From assembly GCA_024305405.1 (NCBI GenBank), contig JAKNDB010000068.1, forward strand, positions 6,439,501 through 6,503,500: a DNA stretch of 64,000 bases. Reading direction: 5' to 3'. The stretch is from Dirofilaria immitis. Its lineage: Eukaryota > Nematoda > Chromadorea > Rhabditida > Onchocercidae. The notes beneath the pieces are model-generated. The model saw only the letters and a program-made list of their open reading frames with translations, was not told the origin of the DNA and did no database searches. Shown here piece by piece: positions 38,598 to 51,104 of this stretch; position 1 is the stretch's first letter; each line of letters starts with the position of its first letter. The translations under genes were made by a program, and so were the position numbers.

Positions 38598-39415
38598 CCT
38601 TGAAAGTAGCACTTCAAATGATGGAGCTCAGCACACTTCGACTCATTTATGAGTATGAACTTTGCTTCATGATTTCCCACCCCAACAATTTAGACAGGCA
38701 TGAATTTACAGCTTCTTTACATGTCCGGATCTCAAAACGGAAATATTATGGAATTGAAGGTTTCGCGACAATTCGCCAGACAATTCTTTTAGAGTTTGGT
38801 GAGGTTTAATGTCGTTCGCAATATTTGAAGGTAGCTAGGGGATGGGTTTCATTATTTCAAGAAAAGTTTTAATGGACAGCTTTGGAATTTCTAAATTATC
38901 GTTGAAAAGCAAACCGCTATAATAATTCGGTGTATTTTTTCAAAGCTCGCCATAATGATATGTAGTGTTCACCAGTGATTAGAAATATCTAAATATTTAA
39001 ATTTAACTATTATCGACTAGATTGCAAGCAAGTTAGCTTTAATATTCAATAAAATATTGAGCTTATCGATTCTAAAAGAATATGAGCAGATCGTTTTACC
39101 ACATTTTATATGAACTTGCTTTGGCTTATAATGCATCAAACTTGGCCATACTTCTCTCAACATTTCTGATTTGTATATATACATGCATATTTGAGTGTAT
39201 CTGCATATATATTATTTCGTGTTACCTGGACATAAAAGTCTTTTGCGTGCTTAGATGAATTTTCTAGTGTATTTTACATTCCTGTAATTTTTTTTGTTTT
39301 ATATTGCAATTTATGTGAAAATAAATTTTAGGGAAGTAGAGATGTATAATGGAAAAAAGCAAAATATTATAGATTTTTAGGTCTTTAATAAGCTAAGCAA
39401 AGGAATCAACGATTA
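38598..39415. promoter_or_regulatory. shared TTC27-TBP 5' region
   Basis: About 0.8 kb separates the divergent starts of TTC27 and TBP, so it should contain both promoters. TTTCAAG immediately before the candidate TTC27 ATG, and TTTTTAG about 38 bases before the TBP ATG, are plausible spliced-leader acceptor sites. A plus-strand open frame at 38558-38809 is ignored as it overlaps the TTC27 5' exon. Confidence 0.4.
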
Positions 39416-41321
39416 ATGGATCATTTTGGAAGTCCATCGCAGTCGACATCAGTGATAACATCACTTGGTGGCCAGACACCCAATAGTGGTCATACTGTTT
39501 GTCCGGCATCATTACTTGCCGGATCAGGGCCTAGTTCTATCCTAGGCTCAGCTAGTATTATCGGCGGTTCATCGGTAACCCTTGGACCAGGTTCAATAGT
39601 GGTGGGAAACGCTAGTGGATCAGTATCCAATCTGAGTAGTGTTGGCTGTGTTGGACCTAATTCAGTACTCGCAAGTGCTGGACCAAGCTCGGTGCTTGGC
39701 AGCAGCATATTGGGACAACACGGTGGACCAGGTAGTTACATGTATAGTCTTATATTATATATAGAAATGAATTGTTGCTGGTAGAATTTGTATATTCTTG
39801 CATTTTTGCAAACATACGTTATTTCAGGATCAGTGCTGAATAGTCAAGGTGGTCCAGGCTCACTGCTGAGCTACAGTGGTGAACGAGGTGGACCCTCCAG
39901 TGTTATAAATGTCGGTGGCAATCCTGGATCAGTTTTTCAGGTGACTGTTTGGAAAGGAGAAAATGAAAATGATACATAGAAAAAATTAGAAAGTTGTTAT
40001 TACTTACGAAATTTCAGGATATGAATCCGGCTTCAGTAGGTCCAGGAAATCTTGCAGTACCGATGACGCCTCTTGCTGGGGATCATTTCCAGCCAGCATC
40101 AAATATTCCTATGGTTTCAACAAATCCACCACAAACACCTGGATCACAGCTGATTGATGTTCCATCGCCAGCTCTTCAAAATATAGTGTCCACTGTTAAT
40201 TTAGGTGAGGGTCTAGAGAATGGAGAATTCCTCAAAATTCCTGAGATATTCATTTTTATAAACATTAATGACAGGTGTACCATTGGATTTGAAAAAATAG
40301 CACTTCACGCTAGAAATGCGGAATATAATCCGAAACGTTTTGCTGCTGTTATAATGCGTATTCGTGAGCCCCGCACAACTGCTTTGATATTTTCATCGGG
40401 AAAGATGGTTTGTACGGGAGCGAAATCTGAAGAATCAAGCAGGTTTGTGATAGATTGCAAAACAATACTTTGCTTGTTATAACAGCGTAAATTATGAGTT
40501 TTTTCTTTGAAATAAAGCATAATTCTTTCATGTAGTATTGTTGAACGGATAACTTTGTTTTAAATTTCAGACTTGCCGCACGAAAATACGCGAGAATAGT
40601 ACAGAAGCTGGGTTTCAATGCAAAATTTACTGAATTCAAAGTTAGTTAATAAATTGTGAAATGAAGTTTAAATAAAGCAGATAGCTGCACGAAATATTTT
40701 CAAATCTAAATTGTTGTGGAATGAAACAGCATCTAGTTTCATGTTTTACTTGTAGAAGAAAACATTAGCTATTTTGACATTTGCTTCAGGTTCAAAATAT
40801 GGTTGGTTCATGTGATGTACGCTTTCCCATACAGTTGGAAGGCCTGTGTTTAACGCATACTCAGTTCTCTACATACGAGCCGGAACTCTTTCCTGGACTG
40901 ATTTATCGGATGGTGAAACCACGAGTTGTATTACTTATTTTTGTTAGTGGGAAGGTAAATTTAAAAACTAGTTGATCCAAAAGGATATTTATTTGTCGAA
41001 AATATGAACCGAATGAACCAAGAAAGAAGGATTTATAGGTTGCATTAAAAGTTCTATGAATTCCGGATTTCGAAGTTATACGCTGTCGTTTAATCCTTGA
41101 GTTTTTGAGTACTTTTTAATGAAATCATCACTTTGCTATTCAATATATGTATATGAATTATCTTGCTATAAAAATGATCAAATTTAACGGTTCTCACAGA
41201 TCTGGTGAAATTATGGAATTTCGTATTTTTTCAGGTTGTTATAACGGGTGCTAAATATAAAAAAGATATCGACGATGCATTCAATCAGATTTATCCGATT
41301 TTAAAGGGTTTTAAAAAATAA
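39416..41321 (+). CDS. tbp-1: TATA-box-binding protein
   Basis: Exons 39416-39731, 39828-39940, 40018-40204, 40275-40442, 40571-40640, 40790-40954 and 41235-41321 give about 368 residues after allowing one missing A. The N-terminal 170 or so residues are a Gly/Ser/Pro/Val low-complexity region with repeated GPSSVL/GGPGS motifs, then a TPGSQ segment. The core begins [11 protein letters not shown] and contains both saddle repeats: [73 protein letters not shown] and [20 protein letters not shown]. It ends LKGFKK. The exon at 40275 reads GVPLDLKK then hits TAG unless the A6 run at 40292-40297 is A7, giving the universal [15 protein letters not shown] is essential and single copy, so this is a sequence error, not decay. 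Confidence 0.97.
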
Positions 41322-42525
41322 AATCAGTTTACCCTTTAACTGTTATTGCTAACGGAGTGGCAGTTCAAGATTGTGCTTTCAGTTGTGAGCTTAAATATAC
41401 GTTGTCTTCAATTTATTTGGAAGAATCCACAAAAATTTTAAGGTGAAGGAAGAAATAGCATAAAGGGATAGGCAGGTTTTCTAGAATTTTAATCTAATTA
41501 GACGAAAATTTTCCCATTTTATTCCTGGATTTTGACATCTGTAGTGAAATTTTCATAGATTCATTTAAAAGTGAGAAGTGAAAATGTGGTAAGGATATAA
41601 TTGAATCTTGACTTTCTAGAAATAGGAATGGTAAATATTACTTTAGAAAAGAGTTATCAGTAGTCATGTTAATCTCAAATATGTCTTTCAACAATTTTTT
41701 ACTGACTTCGAAATTCTTCGGGAACTGATAGATAATTGTTTATGACATTTGATTATTCTCATTTGTTCAGTAATAGTTACATTTTCATATATTATATTTA
41801 ATTCGTATATTAGCATTATTCACTTGCACAGATGTATTTTTGAAATTGAATCAAATGATCGTTCTATTATTTTGTGCTAAGGAGCATGTTCATATCAATG
41901 GCTTCACTAAATATTTTTGCGAAGACTTAAGTATGCATCGCATAGTTAAGATTTATTATTCTCCAAAATTGCTTGATCCCCTTTTTCCTTTGATTTAATG
42001 TAGAAATGTGTATATCTGAAAAACTCCATTTTTCACCATAATACTAAACGGATTTTGTCTATAAAAATCAGCTGTATTATAAGGAATATGGACCGAAATT
42101 ATGTAACTAAAGAATTTTGAAGGAATTTTCTTCAATTTCTCAATATTACCGTTCATCGATTGTTCATTTTTATCCCAGTATCATTTTTCCAAATAACAGT
42201 TTAACTATATTGAGTGCTGAGAGATCGCTCCTTAGGAAGTGGCAGTTTTCGTTTATGCCGAATCACAAACCGTTTTGACAGTTTTCCTACCTAATTCGAT
42301 GAAAATGCGTAAATTCCAATAACAATAGACTGGGAAATTCATTTTCTTAAAAAGATTTGTGAATTTAGATATCATGAAATGTGTGTTAATAGTTTTTTAT
42401 CGAATAGCGAAAACTTTCAACTACAATTCAACAAATTCTGACGATGGGTAGAACAAAAGACGAGAATTTTAAAATTTGTCAAATAAATGGGACATGAGTT
42501 GGATCAGCTTCTTTTTCTGCTTCAT
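41322..42525. other. 3'-3' intergenic, no feature seen
   Basis: 1.2 kb between the convergent 3' ends of TBP and MRPL4. AT-rich, with no exon-like segment or repeat recognised. Confidence 0.5.
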
Positions 42526-43918
42526 TCATGATAATTTTTTATAATCAATATAACGATACTTTTTTTGCAATGTCTGTGCTCGATTCTTGTGAAAAAGTAT
42601 ACGCCATTGGAACATTTGAAGAGCTGCCAGAGAAAAAACCACAGTGTCATGTTTAACTAAACTAAAACAATTTATTCCATAGACTGGCATAACATTGAAT
42701 GTTGGTATTTCGTCGCATGCCTTAGCCAAATTCTTGGGTACCTGAATATCAATGAGAAATGACAACAACAGAGATAATGAAATGCAATTCTGTTAGCTAT
42801 ATGATTTCCAGCCATCATTGAAGTAAATCTACATTTTTTGGATTTTTTTTGCTTAACAATTATGGAACTATGCGAAGATTTGTGTTGCACATGTAGAAGT
42901 AGGACTGAGGGATGTTATTAGAACAGAATTGGAATAACAATATGTTAGCTAAAGGATTTGAAATAATAAAAAAAAAGAGCCAATCCATTTACTTCGGAAT
43001 TATCGTTGACAAATAATACTGAATAACCCCAATTTCTGGAATCGGCAAGATCATGCATAAACTGCGCATCGTCATTTAACAAGCTAGCGAAATCATCAAC
43101 AATGACCAAATCATCCTGTGCATGTTTAATCGTTACTGCTACACATAAGCCTTCCAACCTAATCGCATCTGGCAGAATATAAAACCACGTCCTAGGTCCA
43201 CGTATTCCATTTGCAAAACTAAAAGCAATATTTCCGAAAAAAAAAAAGGAAGAGAATGCTGAATACACTGGCAATTAAATACAGAAAGTTCATTGTTTGA
43301 AAATTTTAAGTTTATCGATGAAGAGTATGTTACCAACAACGCACCCGCCCGTACGAAAATGAGGAGATCTGATTGAACCGGCATGATGTCGACCAGTTTT
43401 CTTCTGCGGCCATGGTTTATGTCCACCACCTGGCATTTCTTTCTTGGATAGTTGCTTCGTGATTGCTAAATTTCGATAATTCTCTTGCCAAGTGATATTA
43501 CGATGCAACAAGTCAATTCTTGGCATGGTTCGGAAAATATCTGGATGTAAATTGATTAAATCCACTCGAGATTCCTATAAATTAGAATTGTCTAAAAAAT
43601 TAATAAGTTATTTTAGCAGTGATTACACACATCGTTTTAAAGATAATTAGTTTAAATTCATCCATGAGAATTTCAGAACGGAAAATCAGTTCCAATTGAT
43701 CTCTCAAAATTATTTAAAGTCGGACTTTTTTCAGTTAGTGTTGTAACCCACGCTTGAGGAATTTCGATGAATGGATTATTTCTTTCGATCTTCCATAAGG
43801 CTAATTCTTCCGAAGTTGTTGGGATTTCCGAAGTGTTCTGGGAAAAGCAGAGTGCGTTATGACGTAGCGTATTTCTTCCGAGTGAGGACAGAATTCGACC
43901 CAACTGAACTGATGGCAT
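42526..43918 (-). CDS. mrpl-4: mitochondrial ribosomal protein uL4m (MRPL4)
   Basis: Four exons: about 43677-43918, 43338-43573, 42992-43225 and 42526-42740. The start [20 protein letters not shown] is basic and hydroxylated, consistent with a mitochondrial targeting sequence. The uL4 core is clear: [37 protein letters not shown], then [43 protein letters not shown] and [19 protein letters not shown]. The last segment ([14 protein letters not shown]) corresponds to the conserved 'hxxLVLTL' end. The protein is part of the large mitoribosomal subunit. The phase between exons 1 and 2 is off by one, as if a C or T were missing near 43683. Confidence 0.93.
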
Positions 43919-44473
43919 GAAGTACTGGAATGCAAATTTTTTCTTCAACCAACTTCACATAAAATAAAAATGCGACAACTAAAGGCTCCACAATATTTAT
44001 GGAACGAAATATGAAGCTGTCCCATAAAAACTGATACCCTACCGGTTGTAGTGACACAAAAGCCACAAACTTATCCTCGTAAATCAAAATGCTTGTGAAA
44101 TACTCAAGGAAATTCTATTCTAATTTTCCATTTTCAGAGAATGCATTCTACAAATAATGAAAGACTGTAAGCTACAGAATTCTTTTCCTATGTATAATTT
44201 TAAGTTTATATATACAAATACATACGCAAAATAAGACAACGAAAAATGATTAGAGTTTAAAATTTCGATATTATTTTCGTATAACTGTAAACGAAAAAAG
44301 ATATAAGAAAAAAGACAATTAAATTTTTATTTAAAAGAAAGCGGTCACAACATTCGATCAATAATAACAGAAATATTGGGTATATCGGTCGGTTACCAGT
44401 AAAAAATTCCTAATGATTTTAATTTATAAAAATTGGATACTGAACCCTCTAGTAACGGTCACAACATGAAGAA
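43919..44473. other. intergenic between NOC4 and MRPL4
   Basis: 555 bases between two minus-strand genes, with NOC4 upstream of MRPL4. The spacing is compatible with an operon in some nematodes, but no clear U-rich or spliced-leader signal was identified. Confidence 0.4.
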
Positions 44474-47400
44474 TTAAATACAACTTTGTATCTCGAAATC
44501 ATTATTAAAAAGATGAGCTGGTGGCTCTTTGTCATTAATTGCAACCGTATAATTACAATCTTTCATATTCCTAACCAGCTTCGGTCGCTTTTTAATTGGA
44601 TGACTATCATTTTCCTGAGTGCATTCATCCGAAGATTCTTGCTCCTGAAATTTCAATTATTATTCGCGCAAAAACTATTAATTTCATAGTTTCAATCAAT
44701 TTAAAACACAAATCATTTATTTACTAAGACTTACTATACTTAACTGCACTAGTTCAAAAAAAAAGACAATTCCTAATGTAATAAAATTTTTAATGTTTCT
44801 TTTAGACTGATCTTTTAAAACAAAACAGACTTGATTTTTTCGGAATTTTTCTTCTTCCTTGTATTTCAATAGATCACTTCCAAATTTTCTGGATAATAAT
44901 TTCGTAAAATACTGATCATCATTCTTCCAGCGTATAAATGATTCCATCCTCTGCATCCCTTTATCAACGAAATTCGCTCTTTTGCTACATCAGTTAACCA
45001 ATGTTGCTGCAGTGTCTATAAAAAACAAAATTTAATAAGCAAAAATCAGAAAATCAAAGAAAATATTAATTTCATTCCTACACATTTATATCAATTTCAT
45101 TTATAGTTTTTCAATTCCTGAATATAAAATTAAAGATAAAATAAAATGCAGCAAACTTTGATTTCCCACAGTGAGCTTTCCATAGCTCCACACTTTTTAA
45201 GATCCATTTGCTTTTCGTCATAGGGATCATAAGAAAATATTTCTGCAAAAATAAAAACTTTGGAGTCTGTAAAAATCGGAAGTTTGGAGACTTCTGCGCA
45301 CTCAAAAATTTCTAAAAGCAGAGAAAAATGCCCATTTAGAAACGACGAAAATGTTAATTGTGTGCCCATGAAGAAAAATAAGCCGAACAAAAGGATCAAA
45401 AACCTGGATCATCCTTGTGCATCAGAAATTCCACATCCTTATGTCGCGTGATCAAATTTGCTATTAAAGCAAACAATGGTTCCTGACACGAAACAGGCGC
45501 CAAAAGAGTCAACCAGGAAAAACGTTTAACAAACGCAGCAACAATGTATATCGGAAGGTGTCTAGAAATTTGTATGCGCAAGGAAAGATTTCTGCTATTA
45601 AAAATGATAGTGTCATAAAAAATAACATAAAAGATGACAGAAATGATAAAAATAAGTAATTGTCCCGAAAGAGAATAATTATAAAATTCACTGACTTTCA
45701 AAATGAATGAAATAACTTACGATGATGAGAGAAATGTATCCAGAAGTGTGAAAAATTTTTCTCGATAATTCAAATAACACACTGAAGGTGTTATTAATTC
45801 GTAAGCGCACTGATAAAAGTTTGGGAATTCACTGAAGATCATTGAAATTTGGAAAGACTAGTATAAAATTTACGTCTCTTTTAAGCGTTGTTACGAAAGA
45901 AAAACCATCATTTTTGCTCTAACGTGGTATCTTTCATTAGGCAACAAATCGCTAAAATAATTTACATCTAGAAAACTTTGTAAGAAATTAAATTCACAAG
46001 ATTGAATGGAAAAAAATCGGTTTTACAAACTTACAAGTTATATTTCACAATAAGTTTGAAAATGCCACCTAAAGAAAGTATCGCAAAGATTTCGCCCATT
46101 TTGAAAACATGAAATAAAAAATCGCCAACAAGAAAGGGCTCTTTGAACGAATCGATAACATGCTCGCTCAAATATGGCACCATTTTTTTCAACAAAAGTT
46201 TGGGAAGCTTAAAAATTAAATCTATTATATATAATCAATAATTCGTTTATCCACTTAAGCTCTCTACTTATCTGCTGAGTTTTTAAATATCAATCCTAAG
46301 TTCCTTTCCTAAGAATTTGAGATCTTAAGAATTTGATTAATCAGCTGTAACTGTTCACTAAATGATATATGGTATATCCCATTAAAAAAAAATATAAATA
46401 TTTTCTAATATTCAACTGAATGCTAAAAATTATTTCTTCGAAAAATCAAAAATTTCAATTTAAAAGTGAAAGTTCCAGATGAATATAACATTATCTATAA
46501 AACTGTTTTGTCGACCTCATGTTTCATTAATAATAGCCAAGCTTCTTGATAGCATTGTTTCGCTTTTCCGATTTTCCAATGTCGGCTTATGATATTGGCT
46601 GAAATTTACAGATTTTATGAAGTGAATGAATTCTATTAGGTTTCTTCAAAAAGGAAAGACAAAACTATAAATTCATAAGAAATACGAAAAACTGACTTCA
46701 ATAAAAACCAACTTTATTACCTTTTGTTTCATAAAAAGCAGTACGCAGCTTCTTGGACGGCAAAGGAAGAAATCGTAAAAGAAATACATATTCCAGAACT
46801 GTATTTCCTCATGTAAATTCTGAAAAATTCTAAAATTACATAGAAAGTTGATATATTAAAAAATATAACTGAAATATTAGAAAATAATCACAAACTTACA
46901 GGCATTCTAGGGATGAGCTTCTTCAAAACCAAGATGTACAAATCTCTATGTCGAAAGAAGTCAGAATCCAGCTCTTTCAGTCTTTTCGGACCGATTTTTT
47001 TGTGCTGGACAACAAATCTACAAATCCCTAAAAACCAACATTGTCCGGCAAAATAACGTAGAAGCAGTTAATATTGAGAAATTTCTTAAAGATGAAAAAC
47101 TAAAAATAAATCTGAATATATGAACAAACACATACAGCGAGCGCATAATTTAAGGGCTCGGCTACAATACGCTTGCCTGTTTCATCCACAGAAAATGCTT
47201 CAATCTTCATTAGCTCGTCAGCCAAATCCTATAAATATTCCCTCATTAATTCACTTTCAAGCATTCATTTAAATTAAGAATAAAGAACATGATTACTTAA
47301 CTCATTTGATCTCGCTTTATACGCAAATAAACGACTACATTTCTTTAGTGAGAATACAGGAATAATTAAACAAAACATTCTCGATAGAATATCTGCAACA

Positions 47401-47635
47401 TTGTTTTTTGAAAATAGTGTCCGCTTTAATCAGAAAGGATGATTTCAAAGCGAATTTTTCTTTTCATAGTAAAGAAATGTAGTCAGCTCTTGAACCTTTT
47501 AGGAATAGAAGTATTTGAATTAAACAAAGAAATTGAAAGACTAGAGTCCATTACTGGCCAGTAATAAATAATCACCTCTGGCAAGAAAGTAGCAAATCTT
47601 TCCTTCCACATTTCCGCATTGTTTCCGGACTCCAT
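44474..47635 (-). CDS. nucleolar complex protein 4 (NOC4/NOC4L, CBF/Mak21 family)
   Basis: Needed with NOP14 for 40S ribosomal subunit assembly and export. Exons lie near 47571-47635, 47144-47219, 46902-47030, 46722-46800, 46516-46594, 46034-46210, 45720-45836, 45411-45570, 45157-45250, 44865-45015 and the end at 44474-44646. Matches to NOC4L in order: KLLLKKMVPYLSEHV, VGDFLFHVFKMGEIFAILSL, GGIFKLIVKYNL, EFPNFYQCAYELITPSV, REKFFTLLDTFLSSS, HLPIYIVAAFVKRFSWLTLL, ANLITRHKD, then SYDPYDEKQMDLKKCGAMES and SLWEI. These are the core of the CBF domain. The start at 47635 (MESGNNAEMWKERF) follows a CTTTCAG acceptor. The exon at 44865-45015 shifts frame at the T4 run 44980-44983; one extra base restores VAKRAN..DKGMQRMESF. 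C. elegans T20B12.3, a CBF/MAK21 protein near tbp-1, is the likely orthologue (from memory). Confidence 0.88.
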
Positions 47636-48156
47636 CTCACACTTTCTTCCGGTAGTATAGCTGATCTGCTTCTTCTGAAAGGTAAAACAGCATATTAGAG
47701 ATGGTTAAGCATATAAGCATTCATCAGCGTACATGTATTCCTATAGCAAATGCGAAAATTCATTGCGTGTAAACTCTCATTACAAGAAATAATCCGAAAA
47801 TAGAATAGTCATTATCATACCTTTAACAGTACTAACTGGTACGGATTAATAGAACAGGTCGAGTAGAATTTGAGGCTCCATGGAAACTGAGATTGTGGTC
47901 TTGTATCTCTCGGCAAATGGCTGTAGAGAATGTCATCGTCACACAGCGAGAAAAATTGCGTCCAGTATTATCTATTTGCTGCAAATGTAAATGGTAGTAT
48001 ATTGTTTGTTGCTTGTCTTTTATTACTTTTTGGCAATTTGTTTAATTCATAAATACTGCGTGCTCTTTGACCTTCCTGATTACATCTTTTTTCATGTTTC
48101 GTTTATTTGTTATGGCTTTCTCTTCTTTTTATGTCATTAATATTTCATGAATAGAA
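47636..48156. promoter_or_regulatory. shared NOC4-WDR55 5' region
   Basis: About 520 bases separate the divergent starts of two ribosome-biogenesis genes, so both promoters are expected here. One small minus-strand open piece (MEPQILLDLFY, near 47840-47880) could be a leader exon of NOC4 but is not needed. Confidence 0.4.
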
Positions 48157-50216
48157 ATGGAGAAGGATTTCGACAAAGATAAGCCTGTAAGAGTTGCGCG
48201 TCACCCTTCATTGGAAAACAAACTTGCAGTTGGATTTATAGATGGTTCTATCAGATTCTGTGACTTCGATTTACTAGCAGCAAAAATTCAGGTTAGGATT
48301 GCATGCATTCTTCTCCATTGAATTTGTAAAATTATGTGCTGTAAAAGATATATTGAGACTACGTTGGATGAACAGATGATGATTACATTCATGTGCGAAG
48401 ATTATCATAGAATTATGTTATTTATCAAATGATTGCCTTTTAAATTTTTTTTCAGATTTTAGCTTCCAGAAAATTGAAAAGAGCTGTACGAGAACTTTCC
48501 TTTTCTAATGATGGGGAGCAGTTGTTTGCAGCTTGTGAAAATCGAGCATTATGTATTTATAATGTTGAAGCAAATAAAAGGTGAATGGAATTTGATCAAC
48601 CAATACGTTTACATAGATATTACACTGATAGCTTACGTGGGAACATGATGCAACTCTTTACTTTTTTTTTTTGAATAGGAGATGCATATCATATCATGGC
48701 ACACATTGTGTACATTTTTTTGATGCGAAATGTAGCGCTATTTCTTTTTAAAAACTCGGAAGAAAAAGATCAACTTTAAGTTTTAAGAGATGAAATGATC
48801 TTAAAAGCAGAGGTGGCACAGTCATCTTCAATTAAAATATGAAATTAAATTTTTGTGAATTTGTTTGTTAAGGACTCGGTGCATTCAGAAAAGTCATGAC
48901 CATAAAATTAATGCAATGTTTGTTTTGCCAGATACGACTATGAAACATCAACAAATTGTGACAGGCGATGAATTTGGAGAAGTAAGTTAAAGATCAAAGT
49001 GAATGAATCAATGGTCCTAGCACAAATTTTTAAGCTTCTTCCAATCATCTTTCTTAAAATAATGATTATTTTTGTGAAATATAATTTTACCAGTGAAAAT
49101 GGCTCGGTTTTTTTGTGATTATTTGCAGAATTTGTTCCAAAGCCTATTCATTTTTGTTAAAAAAAATGTCTAATTTTATATAGTTTCTTCTTGTTGAGAT
49201 AAAATCATGGGATTTTCGAGTAAAGGAGCCATTAGTTAGCTGTTTCAATGAACAGGAAGATATCATAAATGATTTTGGTTTTGCTGGATATGCTTTGTTA
49301 GCAGTTAGTTCTGATGGAACTCTTGGGGCATATGATTTGCGAAGGCAGAAATTACTGGTTAGATCAGAACCAATGCATAATGAACTCCTTTGTTTGGTCG
49401 TCACTCATAAGTTAGCATTTCTGCTTTTAATTAATTTAGTAGATTTTATAATTAAGATTTTTAGAATTACTCTATCCACTTTTTCAATTTCGATAGATTT
49501 GGTTTAAAAATATAAAAAAATTCATTTATATCTACTAACTTTAGTAACTAAATGTATTTTCATTTTTAGGTATTGTTATATTGGAAGCGGTGACGGACAT
49601 GTAGAAGTTTTCAAAACAAAAGAATATGGTAATCTCTTGGAAAGGATTAAGACAGATCATCCATTAGGAATTGATTGTATACATGTTCTTAGACATGGCG
49701 TTTTGTTGACTGGTTCAAATGAGGATGATCAGTTAAGGTTAATCATTGTATTTCTTTTTAAAGTTAAATTTTTCGATTCGCAAAAGTTTCATACAGTTGT
49801 CTTTTATAAAGTCTATTTTTCTTACGTTTCCCTCATTCATGAAACATAATTTCTACTTGTAGAATTTTAGAAATTTTTAGGATAACTCATTTGAGTCCAA
49901 ATAAAAATATGGGTAACATTGGTTTACATATCGGTGGCGTGCAGCAGCTATCAGTTACATGTGATCGAAAATGCCTTATAAGCGTGGGTTGGTTGGAATC
50001 AACTATTAAATTCTGGCGTTTGCCTAAATTATTAAATAAGGTTGGTTGATTTTATTGGTGACAATTTTTCATTTCCGAAAATGTATTTCATGTGACATAA
50101 GTCTTCAGTTAAATTTTTCATTTTTTTAGATACCGATATTGCAGTCGAATGGTATTTCATTCAATAGGGTGTCGAAATCAGCAAATTTTTTTGACGATCT
50201 CATTAATGATATGTGA
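48157..50216 (+). CDS. WD-repeat protein WDR55
   Basis: Exons near 48157-48291, 48457-48582, 48873-48980, 49223-49410, 49570-49738, 49880-50040 and 50132-50216 join in phase. The start is MEKDFDKDKPVRVARHPSLE. Successive WD40 blades are visible: LAVGFIDGSIRFCDFD, LSFSNDGEQLFAACENRALC, HDHKINAMFVLPD with VTGDEFGEIKSWDFR, LLAVSSDGTLGAYDLRRQKL, CYIGSGDGHVEVFKTKEYGN, LLTGSNEDDQLRITHLSPNK and CLISVGWLESTIKFWRLPKL. The 'DDF'-rich end (NFFDDLIND) and blade order match WDR55, a nucleolar protein needed for rRNA processing (Jip5 in yeast). No frame break was found. Length is about 320 residues, shorter than the vertebrate protein, which has a longer tail. Confidence 0.92.
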
Positions 50217-51104
50217 TGCATATGTATCTTTGTATTGTACTTATTTTAAAAATGAAAATATTTATTTCCGGTCTGCTTTTTCAGCCTACCGTGTAAAACA
50301 ATTCACATAATTTTTTATTCCTTATGTATAGAGATTCATTTTATCAGCCTTTGAGATCTTCGATTTTTCTACTTGGCATAAGGACATTGATCATTATCTC
50401 ATCAATAACTTGGAGGTTAAAATTGAAATGGATTTTATTTTGATGGATAGCTCAAGAAAATGGTTCTTCCCGTGTGAACAATATGAAGAAAAATTAGTAT
50501 GTAGTCTGTAATTTGTGAGTGATAGTGAATAGTAATAAGGTTTTCGAACTAATGTGTGTATGTTTTTTTCTTTACATAACGCGTAGTTATTTTGCATTCT
50601 TGAGTGTATTCAAAAATATTCAAATTAACTGATTGTTGCAGTAACATAAGAACTGCCCTGGCTTAACCATACATACTTCTGAAATTTTTAAGTATCCAGA
50701 AGGACTTTTCTGCGAAGATCGGTCTTTTAAATGCAGCTAAATTAAAAAGTAAAGTTAAAAATCAACTCGAATCTCTTGAAAAACTCATATACACTTTGTC
50801 CAATTCACTAGAATGCCATTTTTATGATACAGTAGAATGCTATAGGAACTTGGGGGTCCTAAAATGTTTCGAGTATGATTTACATGGAGTCGTTCACAGT
50901 ATTTGATCTAGTTCTTGAACTATGCGATTATGGGAACGTTTAAAAACATACCGGTAAGCGTTCAAAAGTTTCCCGGAAAATCCAATGATCATTGTTACTA
51001 TGACGACATTTCAAGAAGCATACTAATCCCGTTGAAATTTTTCTGATTTAATTTATAGAGTCAACGACACACAGAATCAACAAATTTAATTTAGAGAGTC
51101 AGAA
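50217..51104. other. intergenic between WDR55 and ZNHIT2-like gene
   Basis: 0.9 kb. An AATTTAG ten bases before the ZNHIT2-like ATG, and a TTTATAG further up, are candidate spliced-leader acceptors. No other feature was recognised. Confidence 0.45.

Noticed and set aside
38558..38809. Plus-strand ORF of 83 codons between TTC27 and TBP
   Set aside because: It overlaps the TTC27 5' exon and its start on the other strand and has no motif.
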